From an uncultured Collinsella sp. (GTDB taxonomy: Bacteria > Actinomycetota > Coriobacteriia > Coriobacteriales > Coriobacteriaceae): a stretch of DNA of 17,570 nt. Shown here in pieces: positions 7,080 through 14,616 of the stretch. The position numbers were made by a program, and so were the translations under genes. The stretch spans positions 1-17,570 of the forward strand of contig CABVBR010000026.1 of the NCBI GenBank assembly GCA_902496645.1. Direction: 5' to 3'. Each line of letters begins with the position of its first letter. Position 1 is the stretch's first letter. The notes under the pieces were generated by a model. It was not told the origin of the DNA, searched no databases, and saw only the letters and a program-made list of their open reading frames with translations.

Positions 7080-8207
7080 ATGATCAATCGCAAGGCCATC
7101 GGTTACATCACCGCTAACTACTCTTCGACCTACGGCAGTGTCCTGCTCAAGGACCGCCCCATCGCGTCCGTCCCGTTTTTGGGCCGCTACCGCCTGATCG
7201 ACTTTCCGCTGTCCAACATGATGAATGCCGGCATCAAGACCGTCGGCGTCGTCATGCCGGGTAACTACCGCTCGCTGATCGACCACGTGGGCTCGGGCAA
7301 GGACTGGGGTCTGGACCGCAAGAAGGGCGGCCTGTTCATGGTCCCCGGCAACGCGTATGGCACCACCAAGGGCGGCATGCGCTTCCTGCTGCGCGACATC
7401 ATCTCCAACAAGACGCTGTTCCAGCGCTCGGATAAGCCTTACGTTGTGATGATGGGCACCAACATCATCTTTAACATGGACCTCAACACCATCATCGAGG
7501 CGCACGAGAACTCCGGCGCCCAGATGACCGTGGTGTACTGCAAGGCCACGCGCAACGTTGAGGACGAGACCAAGCTCGAGATTAACGAGAACGGCCGCCT
7601 GACGGGCGTGAGCGCCGGCGTCGTGTACGGCGACAACGCGTCTATGGACTGCTGCATCGTCAACCGCGAGACGCTGCTCGAGATCATCGATCACTACCAG
7701 GCCGCCGACTATCTGGACCTGCTCGAGGCACTCCAGGGCGACTTTGGCAACATCGATGTGTGTAGCTACGAGTACAAGGGCGAGGTCGTGGGCGTGTTTA
7801 GCGAGAAGTCGCTGTATCGCCGCAGCATGGACCTGCTCGACCAGACCGTGGCCGATCAGCTCTTCGACCCCGAGCGCCCGATCCTAACCAAGGCCCACGA
7901 CGTGCCGCCCTCGCGCTATGCGACCGGCAGCCACGCGTGCAACTCGATCATCTCGGCCGGCTGCATCATCAAGGGCACCGTGCGCAACTCGATCCTGTCG
8001 CGCGGCGTTGTGGTTGAGGAAGGCGCCTCGGTGACCAACTCGATCATCAACCAGAGTTGCATCATCAAGAGCGGCGCCCGCGTTGAGAACGCCATCCTGG
8101 ACAAGAACAACGTGGTGCCCACCAACACCGAGCTTCGCGGCACGCCCGAGAACATCCTGGTGCTGGGCAAGGCTCCGTTAACTTCCGACACCACCATCGT
8201 ACGTTAA
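7080..8207 (+). CDS. glgD: GlgD, ADP-glucose pyrophosphorylase regulatory/non-catalytic partner
   Basis: This 375-residue paralogue of GlgC has the same fold: an N-terminal nucleotidyltransferase and a C-terminal beta-helix. The glycine-rich ATP loop is missing; residues near the N-terminus read ITANYSSTYGSVLLKDRPI. The catalytic SGDH segment is replaced by MGTNIIFNMDLN, and the EKP motif is absent. That pattern is typical of GlgD, which in Bacillus-type systems has little activity alone and boosts or modulates GlgC. I chose ATG 7080, 4 nt after the glgC stop, with AAGGGGG upstream inside glgC. An in-frame ATG at 7041 is inside glgC and lacks support. The close coupling argues for equal subunit supply. 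Confidence 0.92.
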   Translation: MINRKAIGYITANYSSTYGSVLLKDRPIASVPFLGRYRLIDFPLSNMMNAGIKTVGVVMPGNYRSLIDHVGSGKDWGLDRKKGGLFMVPGNAYGTTKGGMRFLLRDIISNKTLFQRSDKPYVVMMGTNIIFNMDLNTIIEAHENSGAQMTVVYCKATRNVEDETKLEINENGRLTGVSAGVVYGDNASMDCCIVNRETLLEIIDHYQAADYLDLLEALQGDFGNIDVCSYEYKGEVVGVFSEKSLYRRSMDLLDQTVADQLFDPERPILTKAHDVPPSRYATGSHACNSIISAGCIIKGTVRNSILSRGVVVEEGASVTNSIINQSCIIKSGARVENAILDKNNVVPTNTELRGTPENILVLGKAPLTSDTTIVR

Positions 8208-8239
8208 CGTTGGCACCGCAACATCGCTCGTAACATGTA

Positions 8240-8273
8240 GAATAGCCGCCCGGTTTGTGCCAGGCGGCTATTC
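8240..8273 (+). other. Perfect 11-bp hairpin between glgD and glgA
   Basis: GAATAGCCGCC (8240-8250) and GGCGGCTATTC (8263-8273) are exact reverse complements around a 12-nt loop, in which GG and CC can pair further. It ends 24 nt before the glgA start and is followed by TCGAATTGC, without a T-run. It could lower or protect glgA mRNA relative to glgCD. It could also be a terminator that has lost its tract. Confidence 0.5.
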
Positions 8274-8297
8274 TCGAATTGCAACATGGGAGACAAT

Positions 8298-10652
8298 ATG
8301 GCTGATTCCAGCAAAAAGATGCAGATCGTGTTTGCCTCGGCCGAGTGCGCACCGTTTGTAAAGACCGGTGGCCTGGGCGACGTGGCAGGCTCGCTGCCTG
8401 CGGCGCTTGTGCGCGCCGGCGCCGAAGTTATCGTGATGGTGCCCAAGTACGCCACCATCAAGGACGAGTACAAGGCGCAGATGGAGCACTTCTCCGACTT
8501 TTACGTGAGCCTGGGCTGGCGCAACGAGTACTGCGGGCTCGAGAAGCTTGAGCACGACGGCGTCACCTATATGTTCATCGACAACGAGCGCTACTTTGCG
8601 CGCGACTATCCGTACGGCTTCTTTGATGACGGCGAGCGCTTTGCGTTTTTCTCCAAGGCCATCACCGAGAGTCTGCAGCACCTGCCGGCCGGTTTTGAGT
8701 GCGACATCCTGCACTGCAACGACTGGCAGACGGCACTGGCACCCGTGTTCTTGCGCGAGTTTTACCAGGGCCTGCCGCTGTATGACCGCGTCAAGACCGT
8801 GTTCTCGATCCACAACGTGGCGTTCCAGGGCCAGTTTAGCGACACCGTGATGGAGGATATCCTGGGCGTGGCGCACATTCCGGCGGCCGCCTCGCAGCTG
8901 CGTTGCGACGCCTGCAGCATCAACTACATGCTGGGCGCCCTGCGCTATGCCGACGCCATCACCACGGTGAGCCCCACCTATGCCAACGAGATCCAGACGC
9001 CCGAGTTTGGCGAGGGCCTGGATGGCGTGCTGCGCGAGCGTTCGTACGCGCTGCAGGGCATTTTGAACGGCATTGACGTCGCGGGATTTGACCCGGCGAC
9101 CGATACGCGCATCGCCGCGAACTACACCGTCGAGGACCGCTCAGGCAAGGCCGTGTGCAAGGCCAAGCTGCAGGAAGAGCTGGGGCTCGAGGTTCGCGAC
9201 GACCGCCCGCTTATGGTGATGGTCACGCGCCTGACGCGCCAGAAGGGCATGGACCTGGTCATGTACGCGCTCGACCGCATCCTGTCCGGCGGTGTGCAGG
9301 TGGCGGTGCTGGGCACCGGCGACCGCGACTACGAGGACGGTCTGCGCTACTTCCAGGACAAGTACCCCGGTACCATGGCCGCACGCATCGAGTTCGACCC
9401 GGCGCTGTCACAGCGTATGTATGCCGCCGCCGACATGTTCCTGATGCCTTCGAAGTTTGAGCCCTGCGGCCTGTCGCAGATCATCGCTATGCGCTACGGC
9501 ACCCTGCCCATCGTGCGCGAGACCGGTGGTCTGAAGGACACCGTGATCCCGTATAACGAGTTTACCGGCGAGGGCACGGGCTTCTCGTTTAGCAACTTTA
9601 ACGGCGACGAGATGGGCGACGCCGTGTTCCGCGCGGCACGCCTGTTCTGGGACAACCGCGATGCCTGGAACCAGCTGGTCACGCAGGCCATGAGCCAAGA
9701 CTTTAGCTGGACGCGCTCGGCCGACAAGTATCTGGACCTGTACTTCTTTATGCATCCGGAGATTGAGAGGCCGGTAGCGGTTGTGGACGAGCCTGCGGCC
9801 GTGACTGAGGAGGCTGCAGCTGAGCCCGAGGTTGCGGCCGAGGCGGAGCCCAAGGCCGAGCCGGTTGTTGAGTCGCCCGTTGCTGCTGAGGAGCCCAAAG
9901 TTGAGGAGAAGCCGGTTGAGGCTGAGGTAAAGGCTGAGACTGCTCCCGAGGCTGAGGCCAAGCCGGCTGCGAAGCCTGCCGCCAAGAAGACCACGACGCG
10001 CAAGACGACGGCTAAGAAGGCCACGACGACCAAGGCCGCTGCCACTAAGGCTACTGCCACCAAGACGACGGCCGCCAAGGCAACGACGACGCGCAAGCGC
10101 ACGTCCGCTGCCGCCAAGAAGGCCGCCGAAGCTGAGGTCGCCCCCGAGGTAAAGGCCGAGGCTGCGGCTGAGGCTCCTGCTGTTGAGGCCAAGCCGGCCG
10201 CCAAGGCTCCGGCCAAGACCGCTGCCAAGAAGACGACTGCCGCTAAGACCACCGCTGCTAAGAAGACCACGGCAACGAAGGCGACGACCACCAAGGCCGC
10301 CGCTACGAAGGCTGCCCCCAAGGCCGCCGCAAAGCCGGCCGCCAAGGTCGAGGAGACGCCCTCCGAAACCAAGGCCGAGGAAACCGTGGAGGCCAAGCCC
10401 GCCGCCAAGACCACCACGCGCAAGCGCACCACGACGACGGCCAAGAAAACCGCGACCAAGGCAGAGGCAAAGCCCAAGGTAAAGGCCGAGCCGGCACCGA
10501 AGGCTGCCGAGGTCAAGGCTGCCCCGAAGGCTGAGGCAAAGGTCGAGCCCGCCAAGGAGACTCCGGTCTCCCCCACCGCTCCGGCCGAGGATAAGGCCCC
10601 GTCCAAGAAGACCTCCGTCCGCAAGGCCACGGCCACCCGCAAACGCCGCTAA
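8298..10652 (+). CDS. glgA: Glycogen synthase GlgA with 293-residue polyampholyte tail
   Basis: GlgA (GT5) adds glucose from ADP-glucose to the non-reducing end of alpha-1,4-glucan. Residues 1-491 are a complete synthase of normal length. The N-terminal sugar-nucleotide loop is FVKTGGLGDV (K22). The C-terminal Rossmann half has KFEPCGLSQ (E388) and GTLPIVRETGGLKDTV. Residues 492-784 are an extra low-complexity tail, described separately, that reaches the stop without frameshift. ATG 8298 is chosen because GGGAG lies 5 nt upstream; an in-frame ATG at 8286 would add four residues and lacks that site. It follows glgD by about 90 nt, across a hairpin, and ends the glg run at a terminator. Catalytic identity is firm. 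The tail makes it about 60% longer than usual. Confidence 0.95.
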   Translation: MADSSKKMQIVFASAECAPFVKTGGLGDVAGSLPAALVRAGAEVIVMVPKYATIKDEYKAQMEHFSDFYVSLGWRNEYCGLEKLEHDGVTYMFIDNERYFARDYPYGFFDDGERFAFFSKAITESLQHLPAGFECDILHCNDWQTALAPVFLREFYQGLPLYDRVKTVFSIHNVAFQGQFSDTVMEDILGVAHIPAAASQLRCDACSINYMLGALRYADAITTVSPTYANEIQTPEFGEGLDGVLRERSYALQGILNGIDVAGFDPATDTRIAANYTVEDRSGKAVCKAKLQEELGLEVRDDRPLMVMVTRLTRQKGMDLVMYALDRILSGGVQVAVLGTGDRDYEDGLRYFQDKYPGTMAARIEFDPALSQRMYAAADMFLMPSKFEPCGLSQIIAMRYGTLPIVRETGGLKDTVIPYNEFTGEGTGFSFSNFNGDEMGDAVFRAARLFWDNRDAWNQLVTQAMSQDFSWTRSADKYLDLYFFMHPEIERPVAVVDEPAAVTEEAAAEPEVAAEAEPKAEPVVESPVAAEEPKVEEKPVEAEVKAETAPEAEAKPAAKPAAKKTTTRKTTAKKATTTKAAATKATATKTTAAKATTTRKRTSAAAKKAAEAEVAPEVKAEAAAEAPAVEAKPAAKAPAKTAAKKTTAAKTTAAKKTTATKATTTKAAATKAAPKAAAKPAAKVEETPSETKAEETVEAKPAAKTTTRKRTTTTAKKTATKAEAKPKVKAEPAPKAAEVKAAPKAEAKVEPAKETPVSPTAPAEDKAPSKKTSVRKATATRKRR
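9771..10649 (+). other. Block-charged disordered tail of GlgA (293 residues)
   Basis: The tail begins with an acidic Ala/Glu/Pro block (492-554; I count 19 acidic and 4 Lys). Then come basic block 555-610 (17 Lys/Arg, no acidic residue), acidic 611-631, basic 632-683, acidic 684-699, basic from 700, and a mixed end at RKRR. Each basic block opens with EAKPAAK (KPAAK at 555, 632 and 700), a loose repeat of about 70 residues. KATTTKAAATKA occurs identically at 574-585 and 661-672, yet 5 of 12 codons differ synonymously. TRKRT motifs recur and match the GlgB tail. No enzymatic domain is visible. Confidence 0.88.
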
Positions 10653-10686
10653 TTCGGACGATCCAAAACTCAATCCTCAACAAACA

Positions 10687-10712
10687 AGGGGGCGCCCCAA
10701 CCGGCGCCCTCT
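10687..10712 (+). terminator. Intrinsic terminator-like hairpin after glgA
   Basis: A 10-bp stem (AGGGGGCGCC with GGCGCCCTCT, one G-U) closes a CCAACC loop, 34 nt after the glgA stop. It is followed by only a short pyrimidine stretch (TCCC), so it is a moderate terminator by the classical rule. Position and strength still make it the likely end of the glg transcript. Confidence 0.55.
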
Positions 10713-10716
10713 TCCC

Positions 10717-10813
10717 AGTAGATTTTTGGGACATGCCTTAAAATCTACCTTTTATGACGCGCTCGATCGCTAAGTCAAAAGGTAGTTTTTAAGGCATGTC
10801 CCAAAAATCTACT
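10717..10813. repeat. 97-nt inverted repeat, 37-bp arms with one mismatch
   Basis: Arm 10717-10753 (starting AGTAGATTTTTGGGACATGC) and arm 10777-10813 (ending GGCATGTCCCAAAAATCTACT in part) are reverse complements at 36 of 37 positions, with a 23-nt spacer. Each arm is itself partly palindromic: GTAGATTTT and AAAATCTAC flank the GGGACATGCC core in the left arm. It encodes nothing and lies just after the glgA terminator. It could be a miniature non-autonomous element, a regulatory palindrome or a transcript-end stem. No transposase is nearby. Confidence 0.75.
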
Positions 10814-10818
10814 CGGGT

Positions 10819-10862
10819 TGGTAAAACGATTTTCTAGGACAACCGTTCGCCGATGGTAAACG
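10819..10862. promoter_or_regulatory. glg-type operator motifs upstream of the GH13-GH77 gene
   Basis: TTGGTAAAACGATTTTC (starting 10818) is nearly the same as TTTGGTAAAACGTTTTT on the minus strand near 752-767. GATGGTAAACGG (from 10852) repeats the half-site seen at 735. Both lie just upstream of the candidate promoter at 10870-10899. The shared motif suggests one regulator controls glgB and this gene together. A LacI/MalR-type protein is a guess based on the A-rich half-sites with central CG. Confidence 0.5.
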
Positions 10863-10869
10863 GATGTTG

Positions 10870-10899
10870 TTTATACACCCTATGTACAACAGATATACT
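10870..10899 (+). promoter_or_regulatory. Candidate promoter of the GH13-GH77 gene
   Basis: TTTATA (10870-10875), an 18-nt spacer and TATACT (10894-10899) fit a sigma-70-type promoter with a good -10 and a fair -35. The resulting leader would be about 55 nt. Its position after a terminator and below two operator-like motifs supports independent transcription of the downstream gene. Confidence 0.42.
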
Positions 10900-10960
10900 T
10901 ACATCTTGTGCGTAAAGCCCATGGCCCGCAGGCCGTGATTCTATTGAACTGGACCGTACT

Positions 10961-13900
10961 ATGAGATTGATTCACAACAGCCGCCTACCGCAGTTTCGCA
11001 CTCCGTTTGGCGCTGTGACCACTGGAACTTCCGTTGCGCTTTCGGTGATTTTGGAGGACGCCGATCCCAACCAGGCAACGCTTACCCTGCGCACCTGGGT
11101 CGATGGCATCGGCGAGACCCTCATCCCCATGGAGCACGAAGGTGACGGCATCTTTACCGGCGAGCTTCCGTGCCCCGAACCCTGTCTTGTCTGGTACAGC
11201 TTTATATGCAATATCGAGGGCCAGCCCGAGGTCCGCTTGGGCGCACCGCAAGGTCGCACCGGCGGCGAGGGCGTAACCTACGACTACGCCGAGGTGCCGT
11301 CCTTCCAGGTTACCGTCTACAAGCACCGCGAGAACCGTCCCACTTGGTACGAACGCGGCATGGTCTACCAGATCTTCCCCGACCGCTACGCCCGCGACGA
11401 GCATTGGCGCGAGCGCACAATGGCCGAACTCGAAAAGCCGCGCAAGGGCATTCAGCGCCGCATGGTCGAAGATTGGAACGAACCACCGGTGTATGAGCGC
11501 GCCGAGGACGGCTCCATTAAGACCTGGGACTTCTACGGAGGATCGCTCAAGGGTATTCAGGAAGACCTGCCCCGCATTGCCGAGCTGGGCTTTACCGCCA
11601 TCTACCTCAACCCCATCTTTGAGGCCGCGAGCAACCATCGCTACGACACGGCTGACTACACAAAAATTGACCCGATTCTGGGCACCGAGCAGGACTTTAC
11701 CGAGCTGTGCCAGGCAGCCGAGAAGCTGGGCATTTCCATCATCCTGGACGGCGTCTTTAACCACACAGGCGACGACTCGATCTACTTTAACCGCTATGGT
11801 AACTACCCCGGTGTGGGCGCCTGGCAGAGCGAGGATTCGCCGTGGCGCGACGCGTTTACCTTCCACGAGGACGGCTCGTACGATTGCTGGTGGGGCGTGG
11901 GCAATATGCCCGCCATCAACGAGAAGTCCGAGCTGGTGCGCGAGAGGATTCTGGGCGAGGACGGCATCATCCGCAAGTGGCTGCGCGCCGGTGCCCACGG
12001 CTGGCGCCTGGACGTGGCCGACGAGCTTTCCGACGACTTCCTGGCCGAGATCAAAAAGGCCGTTCTCGCCGAAAAGCCCGATGCGTTGCTGCTTGGCGAA
12101 GTCTGGGAGGACGCCTCCAACAAGATTAGCTACGGTCATTTGCGCCGCTACCTGCAGGGCTCCGAGCTCGATTCTGCTATGGACTACCCCTTCCGCGACA
12201 TGGTCATCGGCTTTTTGATGGGCTACAAGAACGCCTACCAGGCAGCCGAGGATATCGAGACCCTGCGCGAAAACTATCCGCGCGAGGCTCTGTCCTGCGC
12301 GCTCAATCTGCTGTCGAGCCACGATCGCCCGCGCATCATCTCGGTGCTCGGCGGCGGTCCCGACGAGTCGCAGCTGCCCGAGTGCGAGCGCAGCAAATGG
12401 CGTCTGGACGAAGGCGCAATGGGCCTGGCCAAGAGCCGCTTTTGGCTCGCGACGCTCATGCAGATGACCTTCCCCGGCGTGCCTTCGATTTACTACGGCG
12501 ACGAGTACGGCCTGGAGGGCCTTACCGATCCGGGCAACCGTCGCACCCTGCCGACCAAGGAAGACCTGCACGACTTCGATACGCTGGCTATCGTCAAGAA
12601 CGCCTCGGCCGTACGCCGCGCGCTGCCGTTTATGATCGACGGTGAGATCAAAGCCTTCGCGCTCAACGACGAGGTGCTGGCGTACAACCGCACGGGCAAG
12701 GATGGCGAGGCCGCGACCGTCATCATCAACCGCAGCCTACGCAATTCGCACCGCGTGACGATTCCGGCGCTCGGCGAATGTGCAAGCGACGTCATTAGCG
12801 GCCACGAATGTGTGATCCACAACGGCACGGTCACGCTCGACCTGTACCCGCTGGGTTCGTCGATCATCTATCACCACGCCGAGCAGCGCCTACAGGAGCC
12901 GCTCGATCACGGCGCGGGCGTCGTGTGCCATATCACCTCGGTGCCGACCGACGACGGCAAGCCCGGCACGATCGGCGCGCCCACGCGTCGCTTTATCGAC
13001 CATCTGGCCGCCATGGGCATGCGCTACTGGCAGGTTCTGCCCGTCAACCCGACAGACTTTTTCCGCTCCCCTTACGCCGGCCCTTCTGCCTTTGCCGGCA
13101 ATATCGACCTGCTGCCCGAGAGCCACGAGGAGCTGGCCGCCGACTTTAAGGTCTGGAAAGCCCGCGGTGGCGAGGATGCCGACCCGCTCTACACCGCGTT
13201 TAAACATCGCAATGCCGATTGGCTCGAGAAGTACTGCGTCTACATGGCCGTCAAAAAATACTTTGAGGGCGAGTCGCGCCACGATTGGCCGGCCGACGTC
13301 GCGCACTACAACGAGCACCTGATCGACGACAAGCGTTTCCACGACGAGGCGGAGCTGCAGGCGTACATGCAGTATCGCTTCGACCTGGCTTGGTGCGAGC
13401 TTATGAACTACGCGCACAAGAAGGGCATCGAGGTCATCGGCGATATTCCGATGTATGTGTCCGACGATTCGGCCGACGCGTGGAGCGAGCCCGAGAACTT
13501 CTGGCTGTCCGATACCGGCAAGGCGATTGAAATTTCTGGCGCGCCGCCCGACAACTTTGCACCCGAAGGCCAGGTGTGGGGCAATCCGACGTTCCGCTGG
13601 GACCACATGAAGGAGAACGGCTACCGCTGGTGGATGGACCGCCTGCGTCGCGCGTTCTCGCTGTACGACCGCGTGCGCCTGGATCACTTCCTGGGCTTCC
13701 ACAGCTACTTTAGCATTCCCGCAGGCAAGGCATGCGCCAACGGCCGCTGGCTGGCGGGTCCGGGCAAGGACCTGTTCCAGACTGCCTACGACGAGCTGGG
13801 GCCGCTCAACTTTATCGCCGAGGATTTGGGCTATTTGACGCCCGGTGTTCGCGCGATGGCATCGACCTGCGGCTTCCCCGGCATGGACGTGCTGGAGTTT

Positions 13901-14257
13901 AGCGATTACGACGTCCGCTGTGGCGTGCATCCCACGCCGGGCAAGATTCTGTACACCTCGACGCACGACACGTCGACGCTCGCCGGTTGGTGCACGCGCT
14001 CCTTTGCGGGCGGCGACGAGCCGAGCGGTGTTGAATGCGCGGCCAAGCTGATGGGCGACGCGCTGGCAAGCGACGCTCCCCTCGTGATGATGCCGCTGCA
14101 GGATGTGCTGGGGCTGGGCGACGATGCCCGCATGAACGTGCCGGGTGTCGCCACGGGCAACTGGACGTGGCAGGCCAAAGAGGCTGATATTGAGGCAGCT
14201 GAGAATAAAACTGCACAGCTCCTGCGCAACACCCATAGATTCTGGGGCGAAGCGTGA
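10961..14257 (+). CDS. GH13 neopullulanase-like / GH77 4-alpha-glucanotransferase fusion
   Basis: This is a 1098-residue cytosolic protein with two complete active sites. Residues ~1-110 resemble a CBM34-type N domain. Residues ~120-630 are a GH13 barrel with D263 and H268 (DGVFNH), R349 and nucleophile D351 (GWRLD), E380 (GEVWE) and H454-D455 (SHDRPR). Residues ~645-1098 are a MalQ-like GH77 with SPYAGPSAFAGN, DIPMYVSDDSADAW, GAPPDNFAPEGQVWGNP, nucleophile D908 (VRLDHF), acid/base E954 (AEDLG) and D1003 (STHDT). It should hydrolyse maltodextrin or pullulan-type bonds and transfer glucan segments. Beside the glg genes it may process phosphorylase limit dextrin. The start ATG 10961 has only a weak GGA 7 nt upstream. 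There is no frameshift at the junction. A bifunctional GlgX/MalQ name might be given by pipelines, but the GH13 half looks closer to neopullulanase than to GlgX. Confidence 0.9.
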   Translation: MRLIHNSRLPQFRTPFGAVTTGTSVALSVILEDADPNQATLTLRTWVDGIGETLIPMEHEGDGIFTGELPCPEPCLVWYSFICNIEGQPEVRLGAPQGRTGGEGVTYDYAEVPSFQVTVYKHRENRPTWYERGMVYQIFPDRYARDEHWRERTMAELEKPRKGIQRRMVEDWNEPPVYERAEDGSIKTWDFYGGSLKGIQEDLPRIAELGFTAIYLNPIFEAASNHRYDTADYTKIDPILGTEQDFTELCQAAEKLGISIILDGVFNHTGDDSIYFNRYGNYPGVGAWQSEDSPWRDAFTFHEDGSYDCWWGVGNMPAINEKSELVRERILGEDGIIRKWLRAGAHGWRLDVADELSDDFLAEIKKAVLAEKPDALLLGEVWEDASNKISYGHLRRYLQGSELDSAMDYPFRDMVIGFLMGYKNAYQAAEDIETLRENYPREALSCALNLLSSHDRPRIISVLGGGPDESQLPECERSKWRLDEGAMGLAKSRFWLATLMQMTFPGVPSIYYGDEYGLEGLTDPGNRRTLPTKEDLHDFDTLAIVKNASAVRRALPFMIDGEIKAFALNDEVLAYNRTGKDGEAATVIINRSLRNSHRVTIPALGECASDVISGHECVIHNGTVTLDLYPLGSSIIYHHAEQRLQEPLDHGAGVVCHITSVPTDDGKPGTIGAPTRRFIDHLAAMGMRYWQVLPVNPTDFFRSPYAGPSAFAGNIDLLPESHEELAADFKVWKARGGEDADPLYTAFKHRNADWLEKYCVYMAVKKYFEGESRHDWPADVAHYNEHLIDDKRFHDEAELQAYMQYRFDLAWCELMNYAHKKGIEVIGDIPMYVSDDSADAWSEPENFWLSDTGKAIEISGAPPDNFAPEGQVWGNPTFRWDHMKENGYRWWMDRLRRAFSLYDRVRLDHFLGFHSYFSIPAGKACANGRWLAGPGKDLFQTAYDELGPLNFIAEDLGYLTPGVRAMASTCGFPGMDVLEFSDYDVRCGVHPTPGKILYTSTHDTSTLAGWCTRSFAGGDEPSGVECAAKLMGDALASDAPLVMMPLQDVLGLGDDARMNVPGVATGNWTWQAKEADIEAAENKTAQLLRNTHRFWGEA

Positions 14258-14301
14258 TAAAACCCCCGATATAGGGTACAGTTACAGCTGTTTGAATTTA
14301 T

Positions 14302-14326
14302 GCGGGCAGAGCGATCTGCCCGCTTT
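14302..14326 (+). terminator. Intrinsic terminator after the GH13-GH77 gene
   Basis: GCGGGCAGA (14302-14310) pairs perfectly with TCTGCCCGC (14315-14323) around GCGA, followed by TTTGTG. It lies 44 nt after the stop and only about 20 nt before the next start. It may therefore end the fusion-gene transcript or attenuate read-through into the zinc-ribbon gene. Confidence 0.65.
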
Positions 14327-14345
14327 GTGCTGAAAAGGAAGTATT

Positions 14346-14582
14346 ATGGCGCGCTACGATTACAAGTGCTCGAGCTGCGGCAACGTGTTTGAGGTTGAGC
14401 ATCCCATGTCCGAGACCCCCGAGGTCGTGTGCCCGAGCTGCGGTGCTCCGGCTGCAAAGACGTTCTCGGCCAGCGGCATCAAATTTGAGGGCAGCGGTTT
14501 CTACAACACCGACCAGCGCAGCGGCGGTTCCAGCACCAGCGCCACCAGCGGCTGCTGCGCCAACTGCCCGCACAGCCACTAA
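14346..14582 (+). CDS. FmdB-family zinc-ribbon protein
   Basis: This is a 78-residue small protein of the FmdB/CxxC_CxxC_SSSS regulatory-type family. It opens with MARYDYKCSSCGNVFEVEHP and has Cys pairs C8/C11 and C29/C32 (CPSCGAPAAKTF), which should hold one zinc. The family is widespread and its role is poorly defined; DNA or protein binding is usually suggested. The C-terminal Ser/Gly-rich stretch ends in a second Cys/His cluster (C70, C71, C74, H76, H78) that could bind another metal. ATG 14346 follows AAAGGAAG at about 6 nt. No partner gene is adjacent: a terminator precedes it and a convergent gap follows. Confidence 0.85.
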   Translation: MARYDYKCSSCGNVFEVEHPMSETPEVVCPSCGAPAAKTFSASGIKFEGSGFYNTDQRSGGSSTSATSGCCANCPHSH

Positions 14583-14616
14583 CGACAAGCGACCCCACTA
14601 CCCGGGTTTCCTCATG

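Noticed and set aside
3323..7099. A 1258-codon open frame on the minus strand across glgP and glgC
   Set aside because: It mirrors the codon bias of the sense genes, shows no protein family features, and the plus-strand genes are unmistakable.
8237..8242. TAGAAT as a -10 box for glgA
   Set aside because: No -35 at proper spacing, and the start would fall inside the 11-bp hairpin.
9408..10673. Long minus-strand frames opposite the GlgA tail, rich in Gly/Leu or Ala/Val
   Set aside because: They are the complement of Lys/Ala/Thr codon repeats and have no ribosome site or recognisable domain.
13682..14011. DHFLGF and THDT in the GH77 half as broken motifs
   Set aside because: These positions vary in accepted MalQ proteins; the catalytic Asp, Glu and Asp are all present.
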